Assembly (NCBI RefSeq): GCF_003363755.1
Contig: NZ_CP031396.1
Span: 4,558,501 to 4,622,500, forward strand
Length of the DNA: 64,000 bases
DNA from: Pseudomonas protegens
Lineage (GTDB): Bacteria > Pseudomonadota > Gammaproteobacteria > Pseudomonadales > Pseudomonadaceae
Reading direction: 5' to 3'
Positions 16,406 to 24,699 of this stretch are shown piece after piece. The translations under genes were made by a program, and so were the position numbers. The notes under the pieces are model-generated. The model did not search any database. It had not been told where the DNA came from and was given only the letters and a program-made list of their open reading frames with translations. Every line of letters begins with the position of its first letter. Positions within the stretch are counted from its first letter, which is position 1.

Positions 16406-18511
16406 CTACAGGTTGAGTGTCAGGCTGACGGTGAAGTTGCGCGGCTCGCCGGGCGTGACCCAGTAGTTGCTGTAGGAGCGCTCGTAGTACTTCTCGTCGA
16501 ACAGGTTGTTCAGGTTCAGGCCCAGGGTCAGGTTGTCACTGGCCTTGTAGTGGGCCAGCAAGTCCAGGGTGCGGTAGGCGGGCAACTCGAAGCGGCCTCC
16601 GGCCTCGCCCGAGCGATCGCCGACGTAGGTCAGGGCGGCGCCGACGTCCGAGCCTTTGAGTCGTCCGCCCTGGAACTCATAGACGCCCAACAGGCTGCCA
16701 CTGTGCTTGGCCACGCCGAGTATGCGACTGCCGGCGGGGATCGCCCGATCACCCTTGGTGACCTCGGCATCGATCAGCGCATAGGCACCAATCACCCGCA
16801 CCGCATCGCTCAACTGGCCGGTCACTTGCACGTCGAAGCCCTGGCTGCGGGCCTTGCCCACGGAGCGGCTGGAGTCGGTGCCGGGGTCCAGGGCCAGGAC
16901 GTTTTCCTTGTCGATATGGAAGGCGGCGAGGGTGGCGCTCAGGCGTTCGTCGAACAGCTCGCTCTTGATCCCCACTTCATAACCGACCCCTTCCTCGGGC
17001 TTGAAGGTCTTGCCGGCCGCATCCAGCCCGTTGTTGGGCTTGAACGAGGTGGAGGCGTTGGCGAACAGGCCCAACTGCGGAGTCAGTTGATAGAGCAGGC
17101 CGGCGCGCTGGGTCAGGGCGTCGTGGCTCTGGCGGCTGCGCTTGCCGGTGGTGTGGTCGTCGATCCGTTGCTCGAAATGTTCGAAGCGGGCGCCGAGCAT
17201 GCCGCGCAAGCGGTCGTTGAAGACAATCTGGTCCTGCAGGTTGAGGGCCTGGCTTTCGACATGTTCGAAAAAGTCCGTGCCGGAACGTTTGCCGTTGGGC
17301 TTGGCCTGGCCGTAGATCGGGTCGTAGATGTCGACAGCGTAGGCGCCGCCGGCGAGGGTGGTGACCCGCTCGTTCTTGCGGTAGTTCTCGTATTCGCTGC
17401 CGATCAGCAGTTCGTGCTGCCAACTGCCGATGTCGAACAGGCCGCGCAGTTCCAGTTGGGTGATGCTGTCGTGCCAGTTGTTGTCGCGCTCGCGATAGCG
17501 CCGGTTGACGGTGTGCTGGTCGGCATTCAACGGGCGGGTTTCCGAGGCAAAGCCCCACAACTTGCCTTCCTTGTAGTGGCTGGCCAGGCGCAGCTTCCAG
17601 CTGTCGTTGAGGTGATGTTCCAGGGCGGCCTGGAGCATGGTGTTGTGGTTGTCGATGTTGCCGTCGTTGGGTTCACCGAGGAAGGTCGAGCGCGAGACGC
17701 CGCTCCAGCGATTGTTGGGCGCGACGATGCCGCGGTCGAAGGTCGAGCTGTGGCGCACGAACTCGCTCTCCACCAAGAGGCTGGTGTCCGGGTTCAGCTG
17801 CCAACTGAAGGAGGGGGCGACGAACAACCGGCGGCTGTCCACATGGTCGCGGAAGCTGTGGTTGTCCTCCACCGCCAGGTTGACCCGGGACAGCAGGTTG
17901 CCCTGGTCATCCAGCGGGGTGTTGAGGTCCAGGGCGGTGCGGTAGCGGTCCCAGCTGCCGGCGCTGGTCTGCAGGGTGGCGAAGGCTTCGGGCTGAGGTT
18001 TCTTGGTGACGATGTTCACCGTGCCGCCGGGATCGCCCCGGCCATAAAGGCTGGCCGCCGGTCCCTTGAGCACTTCGATGCGTTCGATATTGGCCGCATC
18101 CGGGGTGCTGGGATAACCGCGATTGGCGCTGAAACCGTCCTTGTAGAACTCCGAGGTGGTGAAGCCGCGCACGCTGTATTCATACAGGGTCAGGCCGCCG
18201 AAGTTGTTCTGCTTGGAGACTCCGCCGGCGAACTCCAGGGCCCGCTCGACGTTACTGCTGCCCAGGTCCTTGAGCACGCTGGCGGGGATCACGCTGATGG
18301 ACTGCGGGATATCGCGGATTGCCGTGTCAGTCTTGGTGGCGCTGGCCGAGCGAGTGGCCCGGTAACCTTTGACCGGGCCGCTGGCAGACTCGTATTCGGT
18401 GGTGATGCGGGTGGTTTCAAGTTCCAGCGACTGCGGTTCTTCGGCAAGCAGCGGGTCTGCCAGCAGGCCCAGGGTCAGGCCTGCCAAGGGGAGGATTTTT
18501 CGGGACGTCAT
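16406..18511 (-). CDS. TonB-dependent siderophore-type receptor
   Basis: A 701-residue outer-membrane receptor with a signal peptide (MTSRKILPLAGLTLGLLADPLLA), a plug domain (about 55-165, with VLKGPAASLYGRGDPGGTVNIVTKKP) and a 22-strand barrel ending in an aromatic-containing strand FTVSLTLNL. It takes up a metal chelate using TonB energy. The plug is of the ferrichrome/pyoverdine receptor style and there is no N-terminal signalling domain. The start at 18511 is preferred over an upstream one at 18541 because the signal peptide begins there. The receptor name does not prove iron is the substrate; the DUF4198 partner hints at another metal. Confidence 0.9.
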   Translation of the reverse strand: MTSRKILPLAGLTLGLLADPLLAEEPQSLELETTRITTEYESASGPVKGYRATRSASATKTDTAIRDIPQSISVIPASVLKDLGSSNVERALEFAGGVSKQNNFGGLTLYEYSVRGFTTSEFYKDGFSANRGYPSTPDAANIERIEVLKGPAASLYGRGDPGGTVNIVTKKPQPEAFATLQTSAGSWDRYRTALDLNTPLDDQGNLLSRVNLAVEDNHSFRDHVDSRRLFVAPSFSWQLNPDTSLLVESEFVRHSSTFDRGIVAPNNRWSGVSRSTFLGEPNDGNIDNHNTMLQAALEHHLNDSWKLRLASHYKEGKLWGFASETRPLNADQHTVNRRYRERDNNWHDSITQLELRGLFDIGSWQHELLIGSEYENYRKNERVTTLAGGAYAVDIYDPIYGQAKPNGKRSGTDFFEHVESQALNLQDQIVFNDRLRGMLGARFEHFEQRIDDHTTGKRSRQSHDALTQRAGLLYQLTPQLGLFANASTSFKPNNGLDAAGKTFKPEEGVGYEVGIKSELFDERLSATLAAFHIDKENVLALDPGTDSSRSVGKARSQGFDVQVTGQLSDAVRVIGAYALIDAEVTKGDRAIPAGSRILGVAKHSGSLLGVYEFQGGRLKGSDVGAALTYVGDRSGEAGGRFELPAYRTLDLLAHYKASDNLTLGLNLNNLFDEKYYERSYSNYWVTPGEPRNFTVSLTLNL

Positions 18512-18596
18512 CGGGCTGTTCCAATAGCAATATTGAAACAATATAACATGACTGATGAGAATGTATGTTGTTAGCCCGGCATGGCCGGGCGCACAT

Positions 18597-19751
18597 TCAC
18601 TCTTCTTCTTTGACCGGTGCGGGCGGTGGACGCAGGCCGATTTCTGCGGTCAGCTTGAGTTCCTTGCCGTTGCGCATGACCTGGATCGAGACTTTGTCCG
18701 TCGGCTTGATCCGTGCCACCTGATTCATCGAACGACGACCATCGCCGGCGGGTTCGCCGTCGATGCTGAGGATCACATCACCCAGCTGCATACCGGCCTT
18801 CTGCGCCGGACCGTCGCGGAAGATCCCGGCCACCACGATTCCAGGCCGCCCGGCCAGGCCGAAGGACTCTGCCAGCTCCTGGGTCAGCGGCTGCACTTCG
18901 ATGCCCAGCCAGCCCCGGATCACCTGGCCATGCTCGATGATCGATTTCATCACCTCCATGGCCAGTTTGATCGGGATCGCGAAGCCGATGCCCTGGGAAC
19001 CGCCGGACTTGGAGAAGATGGCGGTGTTGATCCCGGTCAGGTTGCCGTTGGCGTCTACCAGTGCGCCACCGGAGTTGCCTGGGTTGATCGCGGCATCGGT
19101 CTGGATGAAGTCTTCGTAGTTGTTCAGGCCCAACTGGTTGCGCCCGGTGGCGCTGATGATGCCCATGGTCACGGTCTGGCCGACCCCGAACGGGTTGCCG
19201 ATGGCCAGGGCGACATCACCGACACGGACGCTTTCCGAGCGGCCGACGGTGATCGAAGGCAGTTTTTTCAAGTCGATCTTGAGTACCGCCAGATCGGTTT
19301 CCGGATCGCTGCCGATGACCCTTGCCAGGGTTTCACGGCCATCCTTGAGCGCCACCACGATCTGCTCGGCGCCGGAGGTCACGTGGTTGTTGGTCAGCAG
19401 GTAGCCTTCGGGGCTCATGATCACCCCGGAACCCAGGCTTGACTCCATGCGCTGCTGCTTGGGCAGGTTGTCGCCGAAGAAACGCCGGAACTGCGGGTCT
19501 TCAAACAGCGGATGCGCGGGTTTGTTGATCACTTTGGTGGTGTACAGGTTGACCACCGCGGGCGCGGCAATCAGTACCGCATCGGCGTAGGAGACTGGCC
19601 CCTGCTGGGTACTGGTGGTTTGCGGAGCTTGCTGCAGGTTGACGTCCAGGCTGGGTAGCCCGACCCATTGCGGATAACGCTGAATAATCAACAACGCGAT
19701 AAGCACGCCGGCCAGTAGCGGCCAGCCAAAAAAACGCAGAGCCTTGAGCAT
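18597..19751 (-). CDS. algW: AlgW, DegS-type periplasmic serine protease
   Basis: A 384-residue HtrA-family protease: N-terminal membrane anchor (residues 8-24), trypsin-like domain with the triad His123 (TNNHV), Asp153 (ETDLAVLK) and Ser227 (NPGNSGG), and one PDZ domain (about 270-370). AlgW senses misfolded outer-membrane proteins through the PDZ domain and cuts the anti-sigma factor MucA, releasing AlgU, which drives envelope stress response and alginate. Anchored form with one PDZ domain distinguishes it from MucD. Location beside the nif3 and cys genes is conserved in Pseudomonas. Confidence 0.95.
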   Translation of the reverse strand: MLKALRFFGWPLLAGVLIALLIIQRYPQWVGLPSLDVNLQQAPQTTSTQQGPVSYADAVLIAAPAVVNLYTTKVINKPAHPLFEDPQFRRFFGDNLPKQQRMESSLGSGVIMSPEGYLLTNNHVTSGAEQIVVALKDGRETLARVIGSDPETDLAVLKIDLKKLPSITVGRSESVRVGDVALAIGNPFGVGQTVTMGIISATGRNQLGLNNYEDFIQTDAAINPGNSGGALVDANGNLTGINTAIFSKSGGSQGIGFAIPIKLAMEVMKSIIEHGQVIRGWLGIEVQPLTQELAESFGLAGRPGIVVAGIFRDGPAQKAGMQLGDVILSIDGEPAGDGRRSMNQVARIKPTDKVSIQVMRNGKELKLTAEIGLRPPPAPVKEEE

Positions 19752-19853
19752 TGAGCAAGTCCTGGGTGGTTACGAAGGGCTGCGCACGGCCCATAATGTC
19801 GCGCATTATACGAGGCCGCGCGCGCCTCTGAACGGGATATTTAGGAGTCTTTT

Positions 19854-20612
19854 ATGGCCGTTGCCCTGAGCACACTGGTGGAAGAAGCGGACCGCTACCT
19901 GGGCAGTTCACGTATCGCCGACTATTGCCCCAATGGCTTGCAAGTCGAAGGACGCCCGCAGGTGATGCGCATCGTCAGTGGCGTGACCGCCAGCCAGGCG
20001 TTGCTGGACGCAGCCGTGGAGGCCAAGGCCGATCTGGTGCTGGTGCATCACGGCTACTTCTGGAAAGGCGAGAACCCCTGCATCACCGGAATGAAGCAGC
20101 GTAGGTTGAAAACCCTGCTCAGGCACGACATCAGCCTCTTGGCCTATCACCTGCCCCTGGACCTGCACTCGGAGGTGGGCAACAACGTGCAGTTGGCCCG
20201 GCAGTTGGATATCACCGTGGAAGGCCCATTGGACCCGGAGAACCTCAAGGTCGTCGGTCTGGTCGGTTCCCTCAGCGAACCCATGACGGCGCGGGACTTT
20301 GCCCGGCGGGTGCAAGAAGTGATGGGCCGTGAACCCTTGCTGATCGAAGGCAGCGAGATGATCCGTCGGGTCGGCTGGTGCACCGGCGGCGGCCAGGGCT
20401 ACATCGACCAGGCGGTCCAGGCCGGCGTCGACCTGTACCTGAGTGGTGAGGCTTCGGAACAGACATTCCACAGCGCCCGGGAAAACGACATCAGCTTCAT
20501 TGCTGCCGGTCACCACGCCACTGAGCGTTATGGCGTCCAGGCCCTGGGCGACTACCTGGCCCGGCGCTTCGCCCTGGAGCACCTGTTCATCGACTGCCCC
20601 AACCCGATCTGA
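19854..20612 (+). CDS. Nif3-like dinuclear metal-centre protein (YbgI family)
   Basis: A 252-residue Nif3/YbgI protein. The metal ligands lie in LVLVHHGYFW (about residues 62-71) and in the C-terminal GHHATERYG, which together hold the dinuclear metal site of this hexameric family. Proposed as GTP cyclohydrolase I type 2, but the true role in bacteria is unsettled; the real folE of this organism is in the window at 34039. The start has GGAG upstream in the divergent spacer with algW. Confidence 0.92.
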   Translation: MAVALSTLVEEADRYLGSSRIADYCPNGLQVEGRPQVMRIVSGVTASQALLDAAVEAKADLVLVHHGYFWKGENPCITGMKQRRLKTLLRHDISLLAYHLPLDLHSEVGNNVQLARQLDITVEGPLDPENLKVVGLVGSLSEPMTARDFARRVQEVMGREPLLIEGSEMIRRVGWCTGGGQGYIDQAVQAGVDLYLSGEASEQTFHSARENDISFIAAGHHATERYGVQALGDYLARRFALEHLFIDCPNPI

Positions 20613-20617
20613 CCCCG

Positions 20618-20700
20618 TGCAGGAGCCGGCTTGCCGGAAAAAAGATCTTCAGCCCTGAGGTGCGCTTGCAAGCGCCTTCGCTGGCAAGCCAGCTCCTACA
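20618..20700. repeat. REP-type inverted pair (BIME-like)
   Basis: GCAGGAGCCGGCTTGCC near 20619-20635 and its inverted relative GGCAAGCCAGCTCCTAC at 20683-20699 bracket about 47 bases, after the nif3-like gene. The same family occurs at 35406-35468. These are Pseudomonas REP elements, spread by RAYT transposases encoded elsewhere. Confidence 0.75.
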
Positions 20701-20722
20701 GAGGGGCGTTTGGGGGCTAACG

Positions 20723-20746
20723 GAGCGGTATATTCATATACCGTTT
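20723..20746. promoter_or_regulatory. Palindromic operator candidate upstream of cysD
   Basis: CGGTATATTCATATACCG at 20726-20743 is an 8+8 inverted repeat, and the symmetry continues outward (CGG...CCG flanked by ACG(N3) at about 20720 and (N3)CGT at 20747-20749). It lies about 105 bases before the cysD start. Likely binding site for a dimeric regulator of sulfate assimilation (CysB is the obvious candidate, not proven) or overlapping the core promoter. Confidence 0.5.
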
Positions 20747-20847
20747 CGTTCTAGTTGGCGTCCTGATTAGAAGCAGGTCGCTGTGCTAGCATGCCCCGCT
20801 CGAACACGGCCCGCTGGCCGTCCATAAGAAAGCTTTCGTGAGTAGCC

Positions 20848-21765
20848 ATGGTCGACAAACTGACGCATCTGAAACAGCTGGAGGCGGAAAGCATCCACAT
20901 CATCCGCGAGGTGGCCGCCGAGTTCGACAACCCGGTGATGCTGTACTCCATCGGTAAAGACTCCGCCGTGATGTTGCATCTGGCCCGCAAGGCGTTCTTC
21001 CCCGGCAAGCTGCCGTTCCCGGTGATGCACGTCGATACCCAGTGGAAATTCCAGGAAATGTACAAGTTCCGCGATCGCATGGTCGAGGAACTGGGGCTGG
21101 ACCTGATCACCCACGTCAACCCGGATGGCGTGGCCCAGGGCATCAATCCGTTCACCCACGGCAGTGCCAAGCACACCGACATCATGAAGACCGAGGGCCT
21201 CAAGCAGGCTCTGGACAAGTACGGTTTCGACGCCGCATTCGGCGGTGCCCGTCGCGATGAAGAGAAGTCCCGCGCCAAGGAGCGCGTCTACTCGTTCCGC
21301 GACAGCAAGCACCGCTGGGACCCGAAGAACCAGCGCCCCGAGCTGTGGAACGTCTACAACGGCAAGGTCAACAAGGGCGAGTCGATCCGCGTGTTCCCGC
21401 TGTCCAACTGGACCGAGCTGGACATCTGGCAGTACATCTACCTGGAAGGCATCCCGATCGTGCCGCTGTACTTCGCCGCCGAGCGTGAAGTGATCGAGAA
21501 GAACGGCACCCTGATCATGATCGATGACCAGCGCATCCTTGAGCATCTGTCCGATGAAGAGAAAGCCCGCATCGTCAAGAAGAAAGTGCGTTTCCGTACC
21601 CTTGGCTGCTACCCGTTGACGGGCGCGGTGGAGTCCGAGGCCGAGAGCCTGACGGACATCATCCAGGAAATGCTCCTGACGCGAACTTCCGAGCGCCAGG
21701 GTCGGGTCATCGACCACGATGGCGCCGGCTCGATGGAAGATAAAAAACGTCAGGGTTATTTCTAA
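20848..21765 (+). CDS. cysD: CysD, sulfate adenylyltransferase small subunit
   Basis: A 305-residue PP-loop ATP pyrophosphatase that makes APS from sulfate and ATP; CysN GTP hydrolysis drives the reaction. The PP-motif SIGKDS is at residues 34-39. Conserved GARRDEEKSRAKER and FRTLGCYPLTGAVES segments are present. It is 9 bases ahead of cysNC in one operon, preceded by a palindrome that may be its operator. Confidence 0.97.
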   Translation: MVDKLTHLKQLEAESIHIIREVAAEFDNPVMLYSIGKDSAVMLHLARKAFFPGKLPFPVMHVDTQWKFQEMYKFRDRMVEELGLDLITHVNPDGVAQGINPFTHGSAKHTDIMKTEGLKQALDKYGFDAAFGGARRDEEKSRAKERVYSFRDSKHRWDPKNQRPELWNVYNGKVNKGESIRVFPLSNWTELDIWQYIYLEGIPIVPLYFAAEREVIEKNGTLIMIDDQRILEHLSDEEKARIVKKKVRFRTLGCYPLTGAVESEAESLTDIIQEMLLTRTSERQGRVIDHDGAGSMEDKKRQGYF

Positions 21766-21774
21766 GGGGCTGTC

Positions 21775-23673
21775 ATGTCGCATCAATCTGATTTGATCAG
21801 CGAGGACATCCTCGCTTACCTGGGCCAGCACGAACGCAAAGAGCTGCTGCGCTTTCTCACCTGCGGTAACGTCGACGACGGCAAGAGCACCCTGATCGGG
21901 CGTCTGCTGCACGACTCGAAGATGATCTACGAAGACCATCTGGAAGCCATTACCCGGGATTCGAAGAAGGTCGGCACCACCGGTGACGACATCGACCTGG
22001 CGTTGCTGGTCGATGGCTTGCAGGCCGAGCGCGAGCAGGGCATCACCATCGATGTCGCCTATCGTTATTTCTCCACCGCCAAGCGCAAGTTCATCATCGC
22101 CGACACCCCCGGCCATGAGCAGTACACCCGCAACATGGCCACCGGTGCTTCCACCTGTGACCTGGCGATCATCCTGGTGGACGCCCGCTACGGTGTGCAG
22201 ACCCAGACCCGTCGTCACAGCTTCATCGCCTCCCTGCTGGGCATCAAGCACATCGTCGTGGCCATCAACAAGATGGACCTCAAGGACTTCGATGAAGGTG
22301 TGTTCGAGTCGATCAAGGCCGACTACCTGAAGTTTGCCCAGGGTTTGAAGATCCAGCCCACCAGCCTGCACTTTGTGCCAATGTCGGCCCTCAAGGGCGA
22401 CAACGTGGTGAACAAGAGCGAGCGTTCGCCCTGGTACACCGGCCAGTCGCTGATGGAAATTCTCGAGACTGTGGAAGTGGCCGGTGACCGCAACTTCACC
22501 GACCTGCGTTTCCCGGTGCAGTACGTCAACCGTCCGAACCTGAACTTCCGTGGTTTTGCCGGCACCCTGGCCAGCGGCATCGTGCACAAGGGCGACGAAG
22601 TCGTGGTGCTGCCGTCGGGCAAGAGCAGCCGGGTCAAGTCCATCGTCACCTTCGAGGGCGAGCTGGAGCAGGCCGGTCCAGGCCAGGCCGTGACCCTGAC
22701 CATGGAAGACGAGATCGACATCTCCCGCGGCGACCTGCTGGTGCATGCCGACAACGTGCCGCCGGTCACCGACAGCTTCGAAGCCATGCTGGTGTGGATG
22801 GCTGAAGAACCGATGCTGCCGGGCAAGAAGTACGACATCAAGCGCGCCACCAGTTACGTGCCGGGTTCGATTGCCAGCATCAATCACAAGATCGATGTGA
22901 ACACCCTGGAAGAGGGCGCGGCCAGCGCGCTGCAACTGAACGAGATCGGCAAGGTCAAGATCAGCCTCGACGCGCCGATTGCCCTGGATGGCTACGAGAG
23001 CAACCGCACCACCGGTGCTTTCATCGTTATCGACCGCTTGACCAACGGCACCGTCGGCGCCGGCATGATCATCGCCCAGCCAGTGGCCCATGGCAGCGCC
23101 ACCCACCATGGCAAGCTGGCTCATGTGGCCACCGAAGAGCGTGCCCAGCGCTTCGGCCAGCAACCGGCCACCGTGCTGTTCAGCGGCCTGTCGGGCGCGG
23201 GCAAGAGCACCCTGGCCTACGCGGTGGAACGCAAGCTGTTCGACATGGGCCGTGCGGTGTATGTGCTCGATGGCCAGAACCTGCGGCACGACCTGAACAA
23301 GGGCCTGCCACAGGATCGTACCGGGCGTACCGAGAACTGGCGCCGTGCGGCTCACGTGGCCCGTCAGTTCAACGAAGCTGGCCTGCTGACCCTGGCCGCG
23401 TTCGTGGCGCCGAGTGCCGAAGGGCGCGAGCAGGCCAAGGACCTGATCGGCAAGGATCGTCTGTTGACGGTGTATGTCCAGGCATCGCCTGCGGTGTGCG
23501 CTGAGCGTGATCCTCAAGGCCTGTACGCTGCCGCTGGGGACAACATCCCGGGCGAGTCCTTCCCCTATGACGTTCCGCTCAACGCCGATCTGGTGATCGA
23601 CACCCAGGCGCTGTCGGTGGAAGAGAGCGTCAAGCAGGTGCTGGACCTGTTGCGTGGCCGCGGCGTGATCTAA
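21775..23673 (+). CDS. cysNC: CysNC, sulfate adenylyltransferase large subunit fused to APS kinase
   Basis: A 632-residue fusion. The N-terminal GTPase (G1 GNVDDGKST at residues 31-39, then DTPGHEQYTRNM and NKMD) is CysN, which drives CysD. The C-terminal part from about residue 455 is an APS kinase with Walker A GLSGAGKS at 471-478, making PAPS. This NodQ-type fusion is normal in Pseudomonas. A strong terminator follows the stop. Confidence 0.97.
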   Translation: MSHQSDLISEDILAYLGQHERKELLRFLTCGNVDDGKSTLIGRLLHDSKMIYEDHLEAITRDSKKVGTTGDDIDLALLVDGLQAEREQGITIDVAYRYFSTAKRKFIIADTPGHEQYTRNMATGASTCDLAIILVDARYGVQTQTRRHSFIASLLGIKHIVVAINKMDLKDFDEGVFESIKADYLKFAQGLKIQPTSLHFVPMSALKGDNVVNKSERSPWYTGQSLMEILETVEVAGDRNFTDLRFPVQYVNRPNLNFRGFAGTLASGIVHKGDEVVVLPSGKSSRVKSIVTFEGELEQAGPGQAVTLTMEDEIDISRGDLLVHADNVPPVTDSFEAMLVWMAEEPMLPGKKYDIKRATSYVPGSIASINHKIDVNTLEEGAASALQLNEIGKVKISLDAPIALDGYESNRTTGAFIVIDRLTNGTVGAGMIIAQPVAHGSATHHGKLAHVATEERAQRFGQQPATVLFSGLSGAGKSTLAYAVERKLFDMGRAVYVLDGQNLRHDLNKGLPQDRTGRTENWRRAAHVARQFNEAGLLTLAAFVAPSAEGREQAKDLIGKDRLLTVYVQASPAVCAERDPQGLYAAAGDNIPGESFPYDVPLNADLVIDTQALSVEESVKQVLDLLRGRGVI

Positions 23674-23681
23674 GCCGTAGC

Positions 23682-23721
23682 AAAAAGCCCGCAGCCGAGT
23701 GATCGGCTGCGGGCTTTTTTG
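23682..23721. terminator. Bidirectional terminator between cysNC and an acyltransferase gene
   Basis: A perfect 13-bp stem (AGCCCGCAGCCGA at 23686-23698, TCGGCTGCGGGCT at 23703-23715) with a four-base loop has A residues on the left and TTTTTT on the right, so it can end transcripts from both sides. Confidence 0.9.
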
Positions 23722-23793
23722 TGCGCTGCAGATAGCGTCAGCCGGCCAGGACGGTGCAGCTACGCAGGCGCTGGCCTGCCAGCGAACAGGCCC

Positions 23794-24699
23794 TCAGGGC
23801 TTTGCCGGATACTCGCGATGCAGTTCTTCCAGCAGCGCGTCCTTGTCCAGCCACTGCTGGTTGATCCAGCCCTGGAATGCCTGGCGATAGGTCGTGTCCT
23901 GCTCGTAATTCTTGCCAATGAACTGCGGTGGAATCTGCACTTCCTCAAAGCGCACCACCACCTCCTTGACCCTGCCGCACAGCAGGTCCCAGAAACCGGG
24001 CCGGCCAGCGGGGTAGTGGATGGTCACATCGATGATCGATTGCAATTGCTCGCCCATGGCATCCAGGACAAAGGCGATGCCGCCGGCCTTGGGCTTGAGC
24101 AGGTAGCGGAACGGCGACTGTTGCTGGGCATGCTTGCCTTCGGTGAAGCGCGTGCCCTCGACGAAGTTGAAGATCCCCACCGGGTTGTTGCGGAACTTCG
24201 CGCAGGTCTTGCGGGTGGTTTCCAGGTCCTTGCCCTTTTTCTCCGGATGCTTTTCCAGGTAGGCCTTGGAGTAGCGCTTCATGAACGGAAAGCCCAGGGC
24301 CCACCAGGCCAGGCCAATCACCGGCACCCAGATCAGCTCCTGCTTGAGGAAGAACTTCAGCGGGCGGATGCGGCGGTTGAGCACGTACTGCAGGACCATG
24401 ATGTCGACCCAGCTCTGGTGGTTGCTGGTGACCAGATAGGAGTGCTGGTAATCCAGGCCTTCAAGGCCTTTTACGTGCCAGCGGGTGCGGCACACCAGCT
24501 GCATCCAGGTCTTGTTATTGCTGATCCAGGCTTCGTGGGTGTGGTTCATCAGCCAGTGGGTGAAGCGCTGGGTGAGGGCGAAGGGCAGGGCCTTGCAGAT
24601 CGCCACGCAGAACAGGAACGAGCACAGCAGGATGGTGTTCAGCGCCAGCAGGATCGAAGCGATGATCCCGCGCACGGCGGCAGGTAGGAATTCCAGCAT
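23794..24699 (-). CDS. PlsC-like acyltransferase (YihG-type)
   Basis: A 301-residue lysophospholipid-type acyltransferase. The catalytic box NHQSWVD is at residues 93-99 (His94, Asp99) and the substrate box VEGTRFT follows at about 165-171; an N-terminal hydrophobic helix (about 12-38) anchors it to the inner membrane. Related E. coli YihG and Pseudomonas homologs act on lysophosphatidic acid beside the main PlsC. It starts one base before the pta stop, so it is in the pta transcript. Confidence 0.9.
   Translation of the reverse strand: MLEFLPAAVRGIIASILLALNTILLCSFLFCVAICKALPFALTQRFTHWLMNHTHEAWISNNKTWMQLVCRTRWHVKGLEGLDYQHSYLVTSNHQSWVDIMVLQYVLNRRIRPLKFFLKQELIWVPVIGLAWWALGFPFMKRYSKAYLEKHPEKKGKDLETTRKTCAKFRNNPVGIFNFVEGTRFTEGKHAQQQSPFRYLLKPKAGGIAFVLDAMGEQLQSIIDVTIHYPAGRPGFWDLLCGRVKEVVVRFEEVQIPPQFIGKNYEQDTTYRQAFQGWINQQWLDKDALLEELHREYPAKP

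Noticed and set aside
16388..18574. 728-codon open frame on the plus strand over the TonB receptor gene
   Set aside because: It is the mirror of a high-GC gene with clear receptor motifs on the minus strand; no motif or ribosome site supports it.
18512..18596. Fur or Zur box ahead of the TonB receptor
   Set aside because: Only half-site resemblance (ATTCTCAT, GTTATA); too weak to call.
20767..23517. Long minus-strand open frame over cysD and cysNC
   Set aside because: Shadow of well-defined sulfate activation genes.
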